A stretch of 64,000 nucleotides of DNA from Burkholderia sp. HI2500 (GTDB lineage Bacteria; Pseudomonadota; Gammaproteobacteria; Burkholderiales; Burkholderiaceae). The position numbers were made by a program, and so were the translations under genes. The notes beneath the pieces were generated by a model. The model was not told where the DNA came from and searched no databases. It worked only from the letters and a program-made list of their open reading frames with translations. The stretch lies in the NCBI RefSeq assembly GCF_002223055.1, contig NZ_NKFL01000006.1, positions 2,232,001 through 2,296,000 on the forward strand, given 5' to 3'. Of this stretch, positions 8,000 to 17,228 are shown piece by piece (the first letter of the stretch is position 1; each line of letters begins with the position of its first letter).

Positions 8000-9190
8000 T
8001 CAGAACTTGTGACGGATCCCCGCGTGAACCATCAGCTGCTTCGAAGTCGACGACAGGTCCGCCGCGCCGGGAACATAGGCCTGGTCGAGCGACGAACCCG
8101 TCGCGTCGCCCGCGATCCGCTGGTACGCGCCCATCAGGTACACGTCCGTGCGCTTCGACAGGTTGTAGTCGGCCATCAGCCCGAGCGAATGGATCTTCGG
8201 CTTCGCGCTGCCCGTCGTCGCGTTATAGCGCACCGTCGTGTACACGTACTGCGCCCCGACGAACAACGCCGGCGTGAACTGGTATTTGCCGTTCACCTCG
8301 AAGTTCTGGTACTTGATCGACGACACCATGCCCCCCGCGAGCGGGCCGGTCACCGGCTCGATCGTTTCGTCGCCGAACAGGTAGCCGACGTTCGCGGTCG
8401 GCCGCGTGACGTTGCTGTTCGTGTACGCGAACCCGACCGTCGCGGGCCCCGCCGTGTAGTTGATGCCCGCACCGAAAATCCGCAGCCGCGCCGACGCAAA
8501 GTTCGCATCGGCGCCGACCGACCCCGAGCCCGCGATCGCGCCGCCCGACGTCGCGCCCGGGTTGTCCGCATTCAGGAACGCCGCGCCGACCAGCAAGCCG
8601 CCCTGCTCGTACTGCGCGCCGACGCTCCACTGCCGGTTGTTCGCGAAGCCCGTGTCGTTGCTGAAGCTGTACGTACCGCCGAACGAAAAGCCGGCGAAAT
8701 CCGGGCTCGCATACTTCACCGTGTTGTTCACGCGGAACGTGTTGCCGGTGTTGTCGTTGTCGAGCGGATGCGAGAACGGGTAGACGCCCCAGCTGCCGTT
8801 CGCGGTCGTCGGCGCGAGATAGTCGACCACCGCATCGTATTGGCGGCCGAGCGTCAGCGTGCCGAACCGCGCGCTGCTGAGCCCGACGTACGCCTGCCGC
8901 CCGAACATGCGGCCGCCCTGCGCGAGCGTGCCGTTGTTCACGTTGAAGCCGTTCTCGAGCTGGAACAACGCGCTGTAGCCGCCGCCCAGGTCCTCGGTGC
9001 CTTTCAGCCCCCAGCGGCTGCCTTGCGCGAAGCCGCTTGCCATCTGCCACGCGCTGTGGCCGCCGACGTTGTTCGTGTAGTCGATGCCCGCATCGACGAG
9101 CCCGTAAAGCGTGACGCTGCCTTGCGCGAATGCGAGCGCGGGCGCTGCACACAGCGCCGGGACCGCGACGAAAGCCAATCTCCAGTTCAT
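8000..9190 (-). CDS. Gram-negative general porin (Burkholderia type)
   Basis: 396 aa. Cleavable signal peptide (to about residue 22, ALAFAQ), then the classical mature start SVTLYGLVDAGIDYTNN. The body has the beta-strand pattern of OmpC-like trimeric porins, including RWGLKGTEDLGGGYSALFQLENGF and the loop region containing RQAYVGL. It ends in Phe (HKF), as outer-membrane barrels do. AAGGA precedes the ATG. It lies 52 bases downstream of a solute-binding-protein gene in the same direction, so it may be the outer-membrane entry for the same substrate. Confidence 0.93.
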   Translation of the reverse strand: MNWRLAFVAVPALCAAPALAFAQGSVTLYGLVDAGIDYTNNVGGHSAWQMASGFAQGSRWGLKGTEDLGGGYSALFQLENGFNVNNGTLAQGGRMFGRQAYVGLSSARFGTLTLGRQYDAVVDYLAPTTANGSWGVYPFSHPLDNDNTGNTFRVNNTVKYASPDFAGFSFGGTYSFSNDTGFANNRQWSVGAQYEQGGLLVGAAFLNADNPGATSGGAIAGSGSVGADANFASARLRIFGAGINYTAGPATVGFAYTNSNVTRPTANVGYLFGDETIEPVTGPLAGGMVSSIKYQNFEVNGKYQFTPALFVGAQYVYTTVRYNATTGSAKPKIHSLGLMADYNLSKRTDVYLMGAYQRIAGDATGSSLDQAYVPGAADLSSTSKQLMVHAGIRHKF

Positions 9191-9242
9191 TCGTTTTCCT
9201 TATTTATCGTGTCGTGACTGCCCGTGTTCCGGGCGTCGCCGC

Positions 9243-10031
9243 TTACTTCGCGCCGTAGATGTCGAAGTCGAAGTACTTCTTGTTGATCCGCTGGTACGTG
9301 CCGTTCGCGAGGATCGTCGCAAGTGCGTGGTTGAAGGCCTCGCGCAGGTCGTTGTCCTGCTTGCGCAGCCCGAGCCCGTCGCCCTGCCCGAAGTACTTCA
9401 CGTCGTCGATCGCGGCGCCGACGAACGCGAAATCCTTGCCCTGGGGCTTCTTCAGGAAGCCGTCGCTCGCCGCGATCGATGCCTGGAACGCCGCGTCGAG
9501 CCGGCCCGTCACGAGATCGGCATAGACCTGATCCTGGTTCTGGTACGACACGACCTGCACGCCGGCCGGCTGCCAGTTCGCGACCGCGTAGTCGGCCTGC
9601 GCGGAACCCTGCTCGACGCCCACGCGCTTGCCCTTCAGCGCGTCTGCCGTCGGCAGCAGCGGCGAGCCCTTGCGCGCGACGAGGCGCGCCGGCGCATTCG
9701 AGATCCGGTTCGTGAAGGCGATCTGCTGCTGCCGCTTCGGCGTGATCGTCATCGACGACGCGATCACGTCGAACTTGCGCGCGAGCAGCCCCGGGATCAT
9801 CCCGTCGAAACTCGACTCGACCCACACGCAGCGCGCATGCAGCTCCGCGCACAAGGCGTTCGTGATGTCGATCCCGAAACCCGTCAGCGTGCCGTCGGGC
9901 AGCTTGTATTCGAGCGGCGGGTAAGTCGGATCGACCGCGAGGCGAATCTCCTTGCCCGCCCAGTCGCCCGCATGCGCCGCCCCTGCCGCCAGCGCCACCG
10001 CGAGCGCCGCCATCCGTTTCCACTGCTTCAT
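9243..10031 (-). CDS. Periplasmic polar amino-acid binding protein of an ABC transporter
   Basis: 262 aa with a signal peptide (AAGAAHAG). The mature protein has the family-3 binding-protein motifs: IRLAVDPTYPPLEYKLPDG, GFGIDITNALCAEL, DVIASSMTITPKR, GVEQGSAQADYA and a closing NGTYQRINKKYFDFDIYG. Members bind lysine, arginine, ornithine or histidine. No permease or ATPase gene lies beside it, so it must pair with a transporter encoded elsewhere. It lies between an M20 amidohydrolase (upstream) and a porin (downstream), which suggests uptake of the amino acid that the hydrolase releases. Confidence 0.88.
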   Translation of the reverse strand: MKQWKRMAALAVALAAGAAHAGDWAGKEIRLAVDPTYPPLEYKLPDGTLTGFGIDITNALCAELHARCVWVESSFDGMIPGLLARKFDVIASSMTITPKRQQQIAFTNRISNAPARLVARKGSPLLPTADALKGKRVGVEQGSAQADYAVANWQPAGVQVVSYQNQDQVYADLVTGRLDAAFQASIAASDGFLKKPQGKDFAFVGAAIDDVKYFGQGDGLGLRKQDNDLREAFNHALATILANGTYQRINKKYFDFDIYGAK

Positions 10032-10081
10032 TGCCAGTCTCCTTCCTTGTGTGAATCGTCAGTCAAAATCGTGCGGGCCCA

Positions 10082-11257
10082 TCACGCGAGGTAGCGCTCC
10101 GCCAGTGCAATCCAGTAGCTCGCGCCGGTGGCGAGGCACGCGTCGTTGAAGTCGTAGCCGGGGTGGTGCAGCCCGCATCCGGCGGCGCCGGCGCCGTCGC
10201 CGTTGCCGATCGACAGGTAGCTGCCGGGGCACGCGTTCAGCATGAACGCGAAATCCTCGCTGGCCGCGATCGGCCGCAGGTGCGGGATCAGCGCGCCGTC
10301 GCCGCCCCATTCGCGGGCGACGTCGCGGGCAAACGCGGTTTGCTCCGCGTGATTGACGAGCACCGGGTACGCGTGCCGGTAGTCGATTTCGGCGGTCGCG
10401 CCATAGCTGGCGGCCTGCCCGTGCACGATCTCGCGAATGCGCCGTTCAAGCAGCGCCCGCACGTCCGGCGACAGCGCACGCACGCTGAGCGCGAGATCCG
10501 CGTGCGGCGGAATCACGTTCGATGCGGCGCCCGCATGGATCGAGCCGGCCGTCACGATCGCCATCTCCTGCGGGTTCACGTTGCGCGACACGACGGTCTG
10601 CAGCGCCATCACGATCGACGCGCACACGACCACCGGATCGATCGTCGTATGCGGCGCCGCGCCATGCCCGCCGCGCCCGGTCACACGCACCTGCACCTCA
10701 TCGGGCGAGGCCATCGCCGGGCCGTCGCAGAAGCCGAGCACGCCGGCCGGCAGGCCCGGCACGTTGTGCATCGCGAATACCGCATCGCATGGAAACTGGT
10801 CGAACAGCCCGTCGTCGATCATCCGCTTCGCGCCGCCGAGCCCTTCCTCGGCCGGCTGGAAAATCAGGTTCAGCGTGCCCGTGAAGCGTTCCCGCTCGGC
10901 CAGGCAGCGCGCCGCCGCGAGCAGCATCGCCGTGTGGCCGTCGTGGCCGCACGCGTGCATCACGCCGTCGCACCGGCTCGCGTGCGGCAGCCCGGTCGCC
11001 TCGCGGATCGGCAGCGCGTCCATGTCCGCGCGCAGCCCGAGCCGCTTGCCGGGGCCGCGCGTCAACGTGCCGACCACGCCCGTGCCGCCGAGCCCCCGCG
11101 TCACCCGATAACCCCACGTTGTCAGCAACCCGGCGACCAGATCGCTCGTCGCGTGTTCCTCGAAGCCAAGCTCCGGATGCGCGTGCAGCCGGCGGCGCAG
11201 CGCAATCATTTCCGCCTCGATGGCCGCCATTTCCGGATGGATAGGTGTGTGGTCCAA
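10082..11257 (-). CDS. M20-family amidohydrolase (hippurate hydrolase / N-acyl amino acid hydrolase type)
   Basis: 391 aa from a TTG start at 11257, chosen because AGGAG lies 8 bases upstream and homology begins just after (RRRLHAHPELGFEE). An ATG 27 bases further in is the alternative. Dinuclear metal site motifs are present: GLRADMDALPI, HACGHDGHTAML (with the Cys typical of the subfamily) and FQPAEEGLGG, followed by the dimerisation domain around GRGGHGAAPH. It hydrolyses N-acyl or N-aminoacyl bonds in the cytoplasm. It is first of a leftward operon with an amino-acid binding protein and a porin, and divergent from a LysR gene. Confidence 0.88.
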   Translation of the reverse strand: MDHTPIHPEMAAIEAEMIALRRRLHAHPELGFEEHATSDLVAGLLTTWGYRVTRGLGGTGVVGTLTRGPGKRLGLRADMDALPIREATGLPHASRCDGVMHACGHDGHTAMLLAAARCLAERERFTGTLNLIFQPAEEGLGGAKRMIDDGLFDQFPCDAVFAMHNVPGLPAGVLGFCDGPAMASPDEVQVRVTGRGGHGAAPHTTIDPVVVCASIVMALQTVVSRNVNPQEMAIVTAGSIHAGAASNVIPPHADLALSVRALSPDVRALLERRIREIVHGQAASYGATAEIDYRHAYPVLVNHAEQTAFARDVAREWGGDGALIPHLRPIAASEDFAFMLNACPGSYLSIGNGDGAGAAGCGLHHPGYDFNDACLATGASYWIALAERYLA

Positions 11258-11364
11258 CCCCGATTCTCCTCGATGCGTTCCGGTTGCCGATCGCCCGAAT
11301 GACCGACCGTGCCCGCATCGTAGGCAGCGAAAATCCCGGCGAACAGCCGCGGTTTCGTTATGAT

Positions 11365-11381
11365 GACAACCTTTCGTTGTC
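11365..11381. promoter_or_regulatory. Inverted repeat in amidohydrolase/LysR intergenic region
   Basis: GACAAC-CTTTC-GTTGTC, a perfect 6+6 repeat ending 12 bases before the lysR start codon and facing the divergent amidohydrolase operon. Position fits an autoregulatory LysR site; binding is inferred. Confidence 0.45.
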
Positions 11382-11393
11382 GGGTATCGCACC

Positions 11394-12353
11394 ATGAGCA
11401 CGATCAAGCTGCATCAGTTGCAGGCGCTCGTCGCGAGCGCGGAGGCCGGCAGCATCCGCGGCGCGGCGCGCACGCTCGGGCTGTCGCAGGCGGCCGTCAC
11501 GCGCGCGCTGCGCGAGCTGGAGGCCAGCGAACGCCTGCCGCTGCTGGTCCGCGCGCCGGAGGGGATCGGCTTCACCGAATACGGGAAGACGCTGCTCACG
11601 CACGCGAAGCTCGTGCTGAAGCAGCTCGAACACGCGCAGAGCGATCTCGAGCGCATGCGCGGCCGCGTCGAGGGCCGGCTGAGCATCGGCGTCACGCCGT
11701 GGCTCACGATGACCTTCCTCGCGGAAGCGGTGCTGCGTTTTCGGGAGCAGATGCCGGACGTGCGCCTCGAGCTCTACGAAGCGCTGATGGCCGTCGCGCA
11801 GCCGCTGTTGCGCGACGGCAGCATGGACTTCGCGCTCGGGCACGTGCAACCGGGCGGCACGCCGGAATTCGCGTTCGAGCCGATGCTGCGCTACGAGACC
11901 GCGGTGATGGTGCGCGCCGGCCATCCGCTCGAGCACGCGCGGTCGATCCACGACCTGCTCGACCACGACTGGGTGCTGAATTTCGCGGCCGACGGCCAGG
12001 CCGCGCTCGTCGATTACCTGTTCACGCGCCACGGCGCCAAAATCGACGAGCGGCGCATCGTGCGTGCGCAGTCGGTGGCGATGCTGCAGACGATGCTCGA
12101 GCAGGCCGACATGTGCACGTGGTGCCCGACGATCCTCGCGGCCGTGCCGTCGTTCGGCGAACGGATGCGCGCGTTGCAGTTGAAGGAGACCTTCGAGCCG
12201 CGCGACCTCGGGATCGTCACGCGGCGCAGCAGCACGCTCAGCGACGCGGCGCGCTGCTTCATCGACTGCCTGCTGCACGTGATCCGCCGGCATGCGCGCT
12301 CGGCACGCAAGGCGGATCTCGCGCTGTTCAGGACGCTGTCGCTGCTGATCTGA
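11394..12353 (+). CDS. LysR-family transcriptional regulator
   Basis: 319 aa. N-terminal helix-turn-helix (LHQLQALVASAEAGSIRGAARTLGLSQAAVTRALRELE) and a C-terminal effector-binding domain with RLSIGVTPWLTMTFL opening it. It is of the group in which the first helix begins with a short MSTIKLHQLQ. Divergent transcription from the amidohydrolase / binding protein / porin operon makes that operon its likely target. The inducer is unknown, perhaps an N-acyl amino acid. It converges on the TonB-dependent receptor gene, with only 45 bases between the stop codons. Confidence 0.9.
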   Translation: MSTIKLHQLQALVASAEAGSIRGAARTLGLSQAAVTRALRELEASERLPLLVRAPEGIGFTEYGKTLLTHAKLVLKQLEHAQSDLERMRGRVEGRLSIGVTPWLTMTFLAEAVLRFREQMPDVRLELYEALMAVAQPLLRDGSMDFALGHVQPGGTPEFAFEPMLRYETAVMVRAGHPLEHARSIHDLLDHDWVLNFAADGQAALVDYLFTRHGAKIDERRIVRAQSVAMLQTMLEQADMCTWCPTILAAVPSFGERMRALQLKETFEPRDLGIVTRRSSTLSDAARCFIDCLLHVIRRHARSARKADLALFRTLSLLI

Positions 12354-12398
12354 CGCGCGGCAGGCGCGGCTCGCCGCCGCGCCGCCGCATGTTGCCCG

Positions 12399-14711
12399 TC
12401 AGATCTTCGCCGTCAGCGTGATCCCGACCGTGCGCGGATCGCCGTACAGCGCCGGATACGCGCCATACGACGGCAGCAGCTCGAGCTTCTTGTAGACCTT
12501 GTTGGTCAGGTTCGTCACGTAGCCCGTCACGATGTACTTCTGGTTCGGCGTCGTGTAGGACACGTGCGCGTTCAGCACCGTGTAGCCGCCCTGCCAGAGT
12601 TGCGGCATCGTCTGCCGCGTCGCGCTGAAGTACTCGCGGCTGCGGTAATTCACGTCGCCGCCGGCCGTCAGCGTGCCGAACGACACCGGCACGCGATAGT
12701 CGAAGCCCGCGTTGATCGTCGTATGCGGCGAACGCGCGAACGAATTGCCGACGGCGGTCGGCACGTAGCGGAACTCCGTGTAGCGCGTGTTCAGCATCCC
12801 GAGGTTCGCGAACAGGTAGAGGCTGTTGACCGGCTGCGCCTTCAGCTCCAGCTCGAAGCCGTCCGCGCGCCCCTGCCCCGCATTCGACAGCGTCGACACC
12901 GGCGGCCCGCCGAACGGGTTCGGCGCCAGCGCGAACACCTGGATGTCGCGATAGTCGTAGTGGAACACGCTCGCGTTGACGATCAGCCGCTTGTCGAACC
13001 ACTCGCTCTTGATGCCGACCTCGTAATCGGTCAGGTACTCCGGCGACACGGTCGACACCGTGCTCTGCGTATACGCGTTGCCGTTGTAGCCGCCCGAGCG
13101 GAAGCCGCGCGCATAGCGGAAATACGCGCGCACGTTGCTGCTGAGCGCATATTCGGGCGTGAGGTCCCAGGTCGGCGCGCGCCACGTGTTCGTCTGGTTC
13201 TGCCGCGCGCTGACCGCCAGCGGCGACGACACCGACGACGGATCCCACCAGTTGCCCGGGTTGCTGAACGTCACGTTGCCGGTGCCCTGCAGCCCGGTGA
13301 GGTTGATGTTCTTGCGCTCGATCGTGTAACGCAGCCCGCCCGTCACGTTGAAGCGGTCGGTGAACCGATACTTCACGCTGCCGAAGATCGCCGCGCTCTG
13401 CGTGTGCTGCGTGAGGTCGGTCAGGTGGTAGAACGCGGGCGACGGCGAGCCCGGCAGGCCGCCGCCGGCACCCTGCTCGGCCAGTTGCTCGGTGAACAGG
13501 TGCGTGCCGACGAGCCAGCTGAACCGGTCGTTCTGCGGCGATTCGAGCCGGAATTCCTGCGAGAACTGGCGGCTCGACAGGCGATCGTGCGAGCGTGCGA
13601 CGTCGAACGCGGAATAGTCCTCGTCGTCCTGATACCAGCGATGCAGCCCTTCGAACGCGGTGATCGACGTCAGCGTCACAGCCGGGTTGATGCGCCAGTG
13701 CGCGGTGAGCGACGTGCCCCAGGTCGAGATGTGATCGCTCGACGGCGCGTTGAGCGACACCGTGTACGGATCGCTCGACCCGACGAAGCCGAACTGGTTC
13801 GCGCCGCCCGGCCCTGCACCCTGCGCGTGCCACGCGTTGCCGCCGCCCGTGTAGTTGCGGCCGTGGATGTTGAACAGGAAATCGGTATCCGAGGTCGGCA
13901 CGGCCAGCACCTGGAAGCGCACCGCATTGTCGTGGAAGCCGCCGAAGCGCCCTTGCTGCACCGTGTTCGTGTAGAAGCTGTCGGCGTTCTCGTGATACAC
14001 CGACACGCGCGCGGCCAGCACGTCGTTCTTGCCGATCGGCCCGCCGATCGCGGCCTCCGCGAGCCGGCTGTTGTACTGGCCGAGCCCGATCTTGCCGTAG
14101 CCGCTCACGTCGAAGGTCGGCTTCTGCGACGTGATGCTGAGCGCGCCGCCGACGGTATTCTTGCCCCACAGCGTGCCCTGCGGGCCGCGCAGCACTTCGA
14201 TGCGATCGAGGTCGAACAGCGGGAAGCCTTGCCCGAACACGCTGTTGATGTAGACGTCGTCGAAGTACACGCCGATCGGGCTCAGCGACAAGTCCGATGG
14301 ATCGTTGCTGCCGACGCCGCGCAGGAACCAGCGCGGCCGCTCGCGGCCTTCGGTCGATTGGCCGGTAAAGTTCGGCACATATTTCGTGACGTCGTTCACC
14401 ACGCGCAGCTCGTTGTTCTTGATCGTGTCCCCGCTCAGCGCGCTCACCGCGACCGGCACGTCCTGGATGCTCTCCTTGCGCCGGCGCGCGGTCACCGTCA
14501 CCGTGCCGAGATTCGTTTCGCGTGCGACCGTGCCGCGGGTCGCACGGGCGGCCTTCGGCGCTGCCGCGGCTGCATCGTCCGCGCCCTGTTGCGCCGGCAT
14601 CGCGTCCGGCGCCGCCGTCACCGCGCCCTCTTCCGCCCAGGCGGGCAACGATACGGCTGCACCCGTCAGCAGCCCCCCCAGCGCGGTGACGATTAGTTTT
14701 TTCCTGAACAT
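12399..14711 (-). CDS. TonB-dependent outer-membrane receptor in organosulfur operon
   Basis: 770 aa. The ATG at 14711 gives a signal peptide (MFRKKLIVTALGGLLTG to about PAWA); longer in-frame extensions lack one. A Pro/Ala-rich linker is followed by the TonB-box region LGTVTVTARRR and a plug domain (IQDVPVAVSALSGDTI, VEVLRGPQGTLWGKNTVGG). A 22-strand type barrel closes with GITLTAKI. Receptors of this class move substrates too large or too scarce for porins, using proton-motive force through TonB-ExbB-ExbD. All three energising genes lie in the same leftward cluster, so this receptor probably serves the sulfur compound handled by the desulfinases. A sigma-54 promoter match lies 60-80 bases upstream. 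Confidence 0.93.
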   Translation of the reverse strand: MFRKKLIVTALGGLLTGAAVSLPAWAEEGAVTAAPDAMPAQQGADDAAAAAPKAARATRGTVARETNLGTVTVTARRRKESIQDVPVAVSALSGDTIKNNELRVVNDVTKYVPNFTGQSTEGRERPRWFLRGVGSNDPSDLSLSPIGVYFDDVYINSVFGQGFPLFDLDRIEVLRGPQGTLWGKNTVGGALSITSQKPTFDVSGYGKIGLGQYNSRLAEAAIGGPIGKNDVLAARVSVYHENADSFYTNTVQQGRFGGFHDNAVRFQVLAVPTSDTDFLFNIHGRNYTGGGNAWHAQGAGPGGANQFGFVGSSDPYTVSLNAPSSDHISTWGTSLTAHWRINPAVTLTSITAFEGLHRWYQDDEDYSAFDVARSHDRLSSRQFSQEFRLESPQNDRFSWLVGTHLFTEQLAEQGAGGGLPGSPSPAFYHLTDLTQHTQSAAIFGSVKYRFTDRFNVTGGLRYTIERKNINLTGLQGTGNVTFSNPGNWWDPSSVSSPLAVSARQNQTNTWRAPTWDLTPEYALSSNVRAYFRYARGFRSGGYNGNAYTQSTVSTVSPEYLTDYEVGIKSEWFDKRLIVNASVFHYDYRDIQVFALAPNPFGGPPVSTLSNAGQGRADGFELELKAQPVNSLYLFANLGMLNTRYTEFRYVPTAVGNSFARSPHTTINAGFDYRVPVSFGTLTAGGDVNYRSREYFSATRQTMPQLWQGGYTVLNAHVSYTTPNQKYIVTGYVTNLTNKVYKKLELLPSYGAYPALYGDPRTVGITLTAKI

Positions 14712-14771
14712 CGATGAGTCATCCTGTTTGATCGGTTGAACGCACGTGCGTGCGCGACGCACGGGTGATCT

Positions 14772-14790
14772 ATTGCAATTCGGATGCCAG
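14772..14790 (-). promoter_or_regulatory. Sigma-54 (-24/-12) promoter match upstream of the TonB-dependent receptor
   Basis: On the minus strand CTGGCATCCGAATTGCAAT: GG and GC separated by exactly 10 bases, close to the consensus TGGCACG-N4-TTGCA. It lies 61 bases before the receptor start codon. It is an internal promoter within the leftward cluster. A degenerate copy of the regulon inverted repeat (CTGCTTG-TCAC-GCAACAC, 14873-14890) is centred about 106 bases upstream of the -12 element. Confidence 0.6.
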
Positions 14791-14903
14791 CATCGAGAAG
14801 CCCGTCGCACGGGGCTTCCGGTATGTGGGTGGCGCGGGTGTTGCTGCATGCGCATCTGTGACGGGAAGCAAACTGCTTGTCACGCAACACCCGATGAGGG
14901 TGG

Positions 14904-16121
14904 TCAGGAGAACTTTGCAGTCACGGACCGCGATGCGTCGCGCCGCTTCGTTGCAACGCGCAACGCGAACGTAACCAGCACGACGACGGGCAGCCAGCAC
15001 AGAAACACGCCCGGCAACCCGACGATCGGCACGAGCGCGCTGCCGGCCAGCGGACCGCAGAACGCGCCCGTCATCGACGCGAGGTTGTAGAGGCTCGACA
15101 CCTGGCTCTTGTCGGCCGGGTGACGGCCGAGGCGCTGCATGTTGACGAGATGCAGCAGCGACGAGCCGGCGCACAGCGCGGCGAGCCCCGCGCCGACGAC
15201 CCATGCGTCATGGGCGAGACCCAGCGCGAGCAATCCGGCCACGGCGCCGGCGAGACTGAGCGCGTGGCAGCGGCGCGCGGTCATCCGCTGCGCGACATGC
15301 CCGAGCCCGAACAGCGCGATCACCGCGACGACGCCCTGCAGCGTCAGCAGCGCGACGGCTTTCGTTTGCGACAGCCCGAGCGACTGGATCGCCAGCACCA
15401 CCGTATACGCACCGGCGAGCGAACGGGTCGCGCTGTTCACGGCTTCCAGCACGAGCTGCTCGCGCACGTCGTGACTCCACGCGAGCGCCAGCAACGCGCG
15501 CAGGCCACCAGGTTCAGGCGGCGCACCGCGCGCCGCGGGTTCCGCATCGCCGAGCAGCGTCCGGCTGAACAGCGCCATGCCCGCGAAGCTCGCGGATGCC
15601 ACGCAGAACGTCGCGACCGCGCCGTGCGCGCCGAGCAGCCCGCTCGCGAGCCACGGCCCGACCATGCCGGTGCCGACCGACATCGCCGCACGGTACCAGC
15701 CGGCGCGTGCGAGGCCGATCTGCGCGAGACGCGCGAGGAACACGCCGTTGATCGACACGATCCGGAACGGGATGCACAGCCCGATCAACACTTGCGTGAG
15801 CGCGATCATCGACCATGCGCCGGTAAACGGCACGACGAGATTGAGCAGCATCGGCCCCATGCTCGCGACGAAGTACACGCGTCGCGCGCCGTAGCGGGCG
15901 ACGAGCAGCCCGGCCGGTAGCGTCATCAGCGCGATGCCGAGCGGCTCCATCGCCGCGATGATGCCGAGCCGTGCGCTGTCGACGCCGAGCGCGAGCGCGT
16001 ACAGCGTCGTCGCGAGCTGCGCCATGCTGATCGTCGTGCCGCTCGCGAGCGCCAGCAGCATGAAGCCGCCGGTGAAGCGCTCGCGCCGCCATGCGTCGGC
16101 GACGCGTGCCGATGCGCTCAC
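14904..16121 (-). CDS. MFS-type transporter, 12 transmembrane segments
   Basis: 405 aa starting at GTG 16121, whose bases overlap the TGA stop of the desulfinase gene (GTGA), a sign of translational coupling. A hydrophobic pattern consistent with 12 helices begins at GGFMLLALASGTTISMAQLA; loop motif LVARYGARRVYFVAS resembles the MFS loop 2-3 signature. The family moves small solutes across the inner membrane. In this operon it could import the organosulfur substrate or export sulfite or the desulfurised product; sequence does not decide. The final residues run into a 190-base gap holding a hairpin and an internal sigma-54 promoter. Confidence 0.8.
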   Translation of the reverse strand: MSASARVADAWRRERFTGGFMLLALASGTTISMAQLATTLYALALGVDSARLGIIAAMEPLGIALMTLPAGLLVARYGARRVYFVASMGPMLLNLVVPFTGAWSMIALTQVLIGLCIPFRIVSINGVFLARLAQIGLARAGWYRAAMSVGTGMVGPWLASGLLGAHGAVATFCVASASFAGMALFSRTLLGDAEPAARGAPPEPGGLRALLALAWSHDVREQLVLEAVNSATRSLAGAYTVVLAIQSLGLSQTKAVALLTLQGVVAVIALFGLGHVAQRMTARRCHALSLAGAVAGLLALGLAHDAWVVGAGLAALCAGSSLLHLVNMQRLGRHPADKSQVSSLYNLASMTGAFCGPLAGSALVPIVGLPGVFLCWLPVVVLVTFALRVATKRRDASRSVTAKFS

Positions 16122-17194
16122 CGCGCGGCGTCGCGAGACCGCGTCGCGATGCCGTCGAGTGCGCGCCGGTCGATCCACGCGCGCACGTCGAAGTCGGCCG
16201 GCAGGAAGCGCCATTCGACGAGGAAGCGCTTGAAATCGTCGAGCGCGGCGATCGACGCTTCGTCGAGATCCGTGCGCAGCCGCCGGTGCACGTCCGCACC
16301 GTACGCGAGCCGCAGCCAGTCATGGCCCGATCCCGTCTCGCGGCCGAGATAGCCGAGCACGTCCTGCTCGTGCTCGCGCGCCCAGCCTTCCACATCGGTC
16401 ACGCGCGCGAGGAAGCGGCTGACGATGTCGGGATGCCGGTCGAGCGTCGACGCATTGACGGTCAGCGGCCGCGGCGACCCGTTGTTGATGCGGATCTGCG
16501 GATCGGGATGAAAACCGATGTCGACGACCGCCTGCGCGCCGATCAGGTGCGCGGTTTCGAGCCCGAGCGAGCCCTTCACGTAGATCGCGTCGACCTCGCC
16601 GCGCACGAGCGCGGCCGCTTCGGCCGCATAGAGCCGGCGGCTCGACAGGCTCGCGGGATGGCTGAAGGCCGCGTCGCGCGTCGCCGGTGTCGACACCGGT
16701 GCGCGCAGGTTCGACGCGGGCACGTCGACCCATTCGACGTCGGCGGGGCCGAGCCCGTCGAGCGACAGCGCGCTGACGAAGCCGCGCAGCGCCGCCGCGC
16801 GGAAGATGTCGATGCGCTCGCCGTCGCGGCGCGGCAGGCCGATGCGGCGCCCGCGCAGGTCCTTCGGCCGCTTCAGGCCGCTTTCCGGCAGCGCGACGAT
16901 CGCCTGCGCCTCGTCGACCCAGGTCAGCGCGACCACGCGCGTCTCGGCGCCGGCCGCGCGCGCCCACAGCGCGGGAATGCTGCCGCCCTGCCGGAATGCG
17001 TTGTCGAGCGAATGATCGACGTGCGCGTGATGCAGTGCCGCGTGCTGGCTCTCCTGCAGCGCGCGCACGGTGATGCCGTCGCCGGCGAATTCGCTGTCGA
17101 GCCAGCCGAGATGCGCGGCGATGCCGAGCGGCGTCGGCACCGGACAGCGTGTGTACCAGATCGACTGGACGTTGGAGGAAGCCGTGATGCTCAT
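16118..17194 (-). CDS. DszB-like sulfinate desulfinase, paralogue 1 (catalytic Cys and His retained)
   Basis: 358 aa from ATG 17194, close to the 365 aa of Rhodococcus DszB. It has the periplasmic-binding-protein-like fold, so automated pipelines may call it a substrate-binding protein, but it has no signal peptide. It matches DszB around all known catalytic residues: RCPVPTPLGIA gives Cys17 (DszB Cys27), HVDHSLDNAFRQGG gives His58 (DszB His60) and Arg68 of the RxGG motif (DszB Arg70), with His and Arg ten residues apart in both. DszB cleaves the C-S bond of 2'-hydroxybiphenyl-2-sulfinate, releasing sulfite. The true substrate here is unknown. It lies between exbD and the MFS gene in the leftward operon. 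Confidence 0.78.
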   Translation of the reverse strand: MSITASSNVQSIWYTRCPVPTPLGIAAHLGWLDSEFAGDGITVRALQESQHAALHHAHVDHSLDNAFRQGGSIPALWARAAGAETRVVALTWVDEAQAIVALPESGLKRPKDLRGRRIGLPRRDGERIDIFRAAALRGFVSALSLDGLGPADVEWVDVPASNLRAPVSTPATRDAAFSHPASLSSRRLYAAEAAALVRGEVDAIYVKGSLGLETAHLIGAQAVVDIGFHPDPQIRINNGSPRPLTVNASTLDRHPDIVSRFLARVTDVEGWAREHEQDVLGYLGRETGSGHDWLRLAYGADVHRRLRTDLDEASIAALDDFKRFLVEWRFLPADFDVRAWIDRRALDGIATRSRDAAR

Positions 17195-17228
17195 GGATGC
17201 GTTCTTGGAGGGAGTCGTGAACCGCGCG

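Noticed and set aside
12564..14696. Long rightward open frame (710 codons) antisense to the TonB-dependent receptor
   Set aside because: Its translation is Arg/His-rich with no domain, and the opposite strand encodes a complete receptor with signal, plug and barrel. It is a by-product of GC-rich codon use.
14797..14818. Hairpin GAAGCCC / GGGCTTC as terminator of the MFS gene
   Set aside because: The stem is short and has no T-run on the minus strand; it lies just upstream of the sigma-54 promoter match and may simply be chance.
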